Below, piece after piece: positions 61,983-64,000 of a DNA stretch of 64,000 nt. The notes beneath the pieces are model-generated. The model searched no databases and was not told the DNA's origin. It was given only the letters and a program-made list of their open reading frames with translations. The position numbers and the translations under genes were made by a program. Location: NCBI GenBank assembly GCA_014904985.1, contig MU129110.1, forward strand, positions 42,707 through 106,706. The letters run 5' to 3'. The stretch's first letter is position 1. Each line of letters starts with the position of its first letter. This DNA is from Hydnum rufescens UP504. Lineage: Eukaryota > Basidiomycota > Agaricomycetes > Cantharellales > Hydnaceae.

Positions 61983-62069
61983 CCTGGCCATAAGATTATA
62001 GGCTAAAAGCCCACAAAGCTCCTGTGATAATTCATGCTATCCCAGGGATAGCATATGATTACTAATATT

Positions 62070-62110
62070 CAAATACTATTATTATTATTATTATTATTAT
62101 TGATTTATTT
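62070..62110 (+). repeat. ATT microsatellite
   Basis: TATTATTATTATTATTATT run of about nine units; a shorter run is at 62425-62440. Confidence 0.9.
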
Positions 62111-62129
62111 ATTATACACATACATCTGG

Positions 62130-63960
62130 TGAGCCGATGGCTCACCAGTACCACAGAAAGAGCAGCCAGAGCTGCTCCTTCTGTGCAACTGTATCTAATA
62201 CAATAAAGAGACCTTACACTAACACACCCACCGCAGCAGGTGTTGTTCCTGTGTTACTCACCTGCCATTTGTCGGGTCATTGCTCGCCGGGGTTTCATTT
62301 ACAGTATAGATATATCAATTACAGTATGGTACCATGCTTAATTAGCATATAAACACAGTGTCTTACCCTATGGTAAGTTACCACCTCTGATATGTATCAA
62401 CATATTATTAATATTCATTTAAATACTATTATTATTATTATACACAAATTGTATTATATCCATCCGTTGCTGGACGTCCCCAGGGATCCAGGGGGGCCCA
62501 CTGTTCTGCCACTGTGTTGTGTATTTTGTTCGGCCGGATTGTGGGTTTCACTTGGCTGGCTCGCGGGCTTCATTCAGCTGAGTTGTGGGTTTCATTCAGC
62601 AGGTCTTTGCTTGGTGGTTCATGCAGGTTGCAGGTCGGGCTGGGGGTGGTTCATGTTCAAATAACATTAGTAGACAAAGAAAAAAAGAAAAAGGTCGCGC
62701 AAAGGAACAGCGCTGGCTGTTCCTTTTGCGCGATGGTACACATAGATAAAAAGAACTTACTTTAAAGAATCACCACACACCCACCTCAGCGGGTGTGTGG
62801 TGTATGGATTTCCTGGGTTTTCATTTCATGCATCTTCATTTGCGTGGGTTGATGCATATGGGAAGGGGAGGAGGGGTCATCTGGCATATCCCTGGGTTCT
62901 CGTTGGGTGGATTTTCATGATATACAATAAAAAGAAAAGATTAGTTAAAAATTAAAACCAGTGCAAAAAGAGCAGTGAAGCTGCTCTTTTTGCATGGCTG
63001 TATATACTGGGGGGGGACTCACCTTATATAGAACCACACACCCACTGGGGCAGGTGTGTGGTTCGCGGCTGTTCACTGCATGCGTTGTCGTCTTGCGTTG
63101 GTCACGTTTTCATGGTTTTTTTGGTCATGTTGTATGGGAAGGGGGGTGGGTTGTTTAGCATATCACTGGGCGGGGTTTTGTTCACCGGGTCTTTGTTCGG
63201 CAAGGTCGGGGGTGCAGGGTTTGGCTCAGCGGATTGGGGAATGGGGGTTCGTGTGGGTGCAAGTCTAAAAGCTAAAAAAAATAAACGGGTTAGTCAAATA
63301 TTAAAGATCACAGGAAGAGCAGCTTATGCTGCTCTTCTTGCACCACAAAACAAGAAATAAAACTTATCTTGTGGAACCACACACCTGCTGCGGTGGGTGT
63401 GTGGTTCCTGGAGCCACTCGTTGGCTCTGCGTCATTTCGTGCCTTCGTCTGGTTGGTGATCCTTTGCCTACACAGTTTTATTGGGCGTATGGCCTTGGTG
63501 TGCAGGTTACCATCTGGCACATGTTCGTGTTGTGGGCTGTGGTTTCAGGGGGCTTGGGTTCATTTGGCAGGTCCTTGTTTGGTGGGCATCCATTCCATTC
63601 GTTCTTGTTGGGCGTTCTTCATTTTGTTGATTATAGGGTAGGGGATAACCTAGAAAAATATTATGTTAGTTAGAAATAAAACCAGCACAAAAAGAGCAGC
63701 GTTCGCTGCTCTTTTTGCGCGGCTGGATACGTTGGGGGGGGGGGGCCATCTTATGTAGAGAACCACATGCCCGCTGTAGCGGGTGTGGGGTTTGTGCGGC
63801 CACTCACTGGGTGCGTTATTGTCTGTTGTGGTCGTGTTCGTCGTGTTTGTCACGTTGTCACGGTCCCCTTTCTCACATTCTCAATCCTGTTTGGGCCCTG
63901 GCAGTCAGGCCCTCATTGTTTGGCTGATTCTCAACTGGTCCCTAGGACCAGGTCATGATC
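62130..63960 (-). repeat. Hairpin intron-like repeat, cluster IV (five units, minus strand)
   Basis: Hairpins at about 62152-62185, 62695-62732, 62962-62994, 63309-63341 and 63685-63720, all of the form GCAAAAAGAGCAGC ... GCTGCTCTTTTTGC or variants. On the minus strand, donors are GTCTCT (62212), GTAAGT (62760), GTGAGT (63022), and mutated GATAAG (about 63367) and GATGGC (about 63753). Branch-like CTAACTAAC or CTACTAAT and acceptor TTCTAG (63650) are clearest in the last unit. Exon-side CCACACACCC...GGGTGTGTGG hairpins stand next to each donor. Short open frames between units overlap the repeats and are not supported as genes. Confidence 0.85.
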
Positions 63961-64000
63961 TATATAAAAAGTGCTGTGTCAGTAAACAAGTTCAACACAG

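Overview
The window looks like a transposon-rich stretch of an agaricomycete (mushroom-forming basidiomycete) genome. The evidence is short 50-70 nt introns with GTRNGT donors and CTRAY branch points, a fungal tyrosinase, basidiomycete-type small P-loop GTPase genes, a KDZ (Kyakuja-Dileera-Zisupton) transposase, and Ty3/gypsy and MULE remnants. There are two N gaps (23256-23493 and 40758-40782). Sequence around the second gap carries many 1-nt indels, as in a gap filled with uncorrected long reads. All calls are by eye; no database search was run.

Layout. 0.5-2.1 kb holds two small unrecognised genes. 2.8-3.9 kb is a 1.1-kb palindrome. 6.5-8.0 kb is an apparently intact seven-exon tyrosinase. 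8.6-16.4 kb is a decayed MULE on the minus strand, split by a solo LTR with a 5-bp target duplication and by a 4.7-kb nest of satellite-like repeats. 17.1-17.5 kb is a foldback element. 17.6-24.7 kb holds large unknown protein genes broken by TGA codons and frameshifts. 25.0-26.0 kb is the first cluster of a hairpin-bearing intron-like repeat. 26.3-32 kb is a minus-strand gypsy gag-protease remnant. 32-33.4 kb is a second 1-kb palindrome nested in a MITE. 33.4-38.2 kb holds a broken proline iminopeptidase, a dead minus-strand GTPase, a MITE and a good seven-exon GTPase gene. 38.3-46.3 kb is a huge tandem array of intron-like units. 46.9-50.4 kb has a gypsy 5' fragment and the second hairpin-intron cluster. 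51.5-52.7 kb encodes a Ser-rich leader fused to three tandem copies of an SF3B1 (U2 snRNP branch-site factor) HEAT segment. 53.1-57.9 kb holds an unknown gene and a KDZ transposase. 60-64 kb has a 1-kb palindrome and more hairpin-intron units, now on the minus strand.

Three things stand out. First, the array at 38.3-46.3 kb has about 105 units of 73-77 bp. Each unit reads as a complete fungal intron (GTRAGT, CTGAT branch point, YAG), and successive introns are separated by exactly 3 nt. In the old, diverged edges of the array the splice signals survive while the 3-nt spacer varies freely, as if the units were maintained as introns with single-codon exons. Second, a separate dispersed family of about a dozen units also carries a donor, branch point and acceptor, with a strong hairpin inside the intron-like part and another just before the donor; this resembles introner-like elements. 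Third, the same window contains a transposon-associated chimera built from the branch-site-contacting part of SF3B1. Whether these are functionally linked is inference.

In addition, the in-frame stops I found in the decayed transposon and host genes are all TGA. This fits CGA-to-TGA change by deamination of methylated CpG, and the repeat regions also look CpG-poor.
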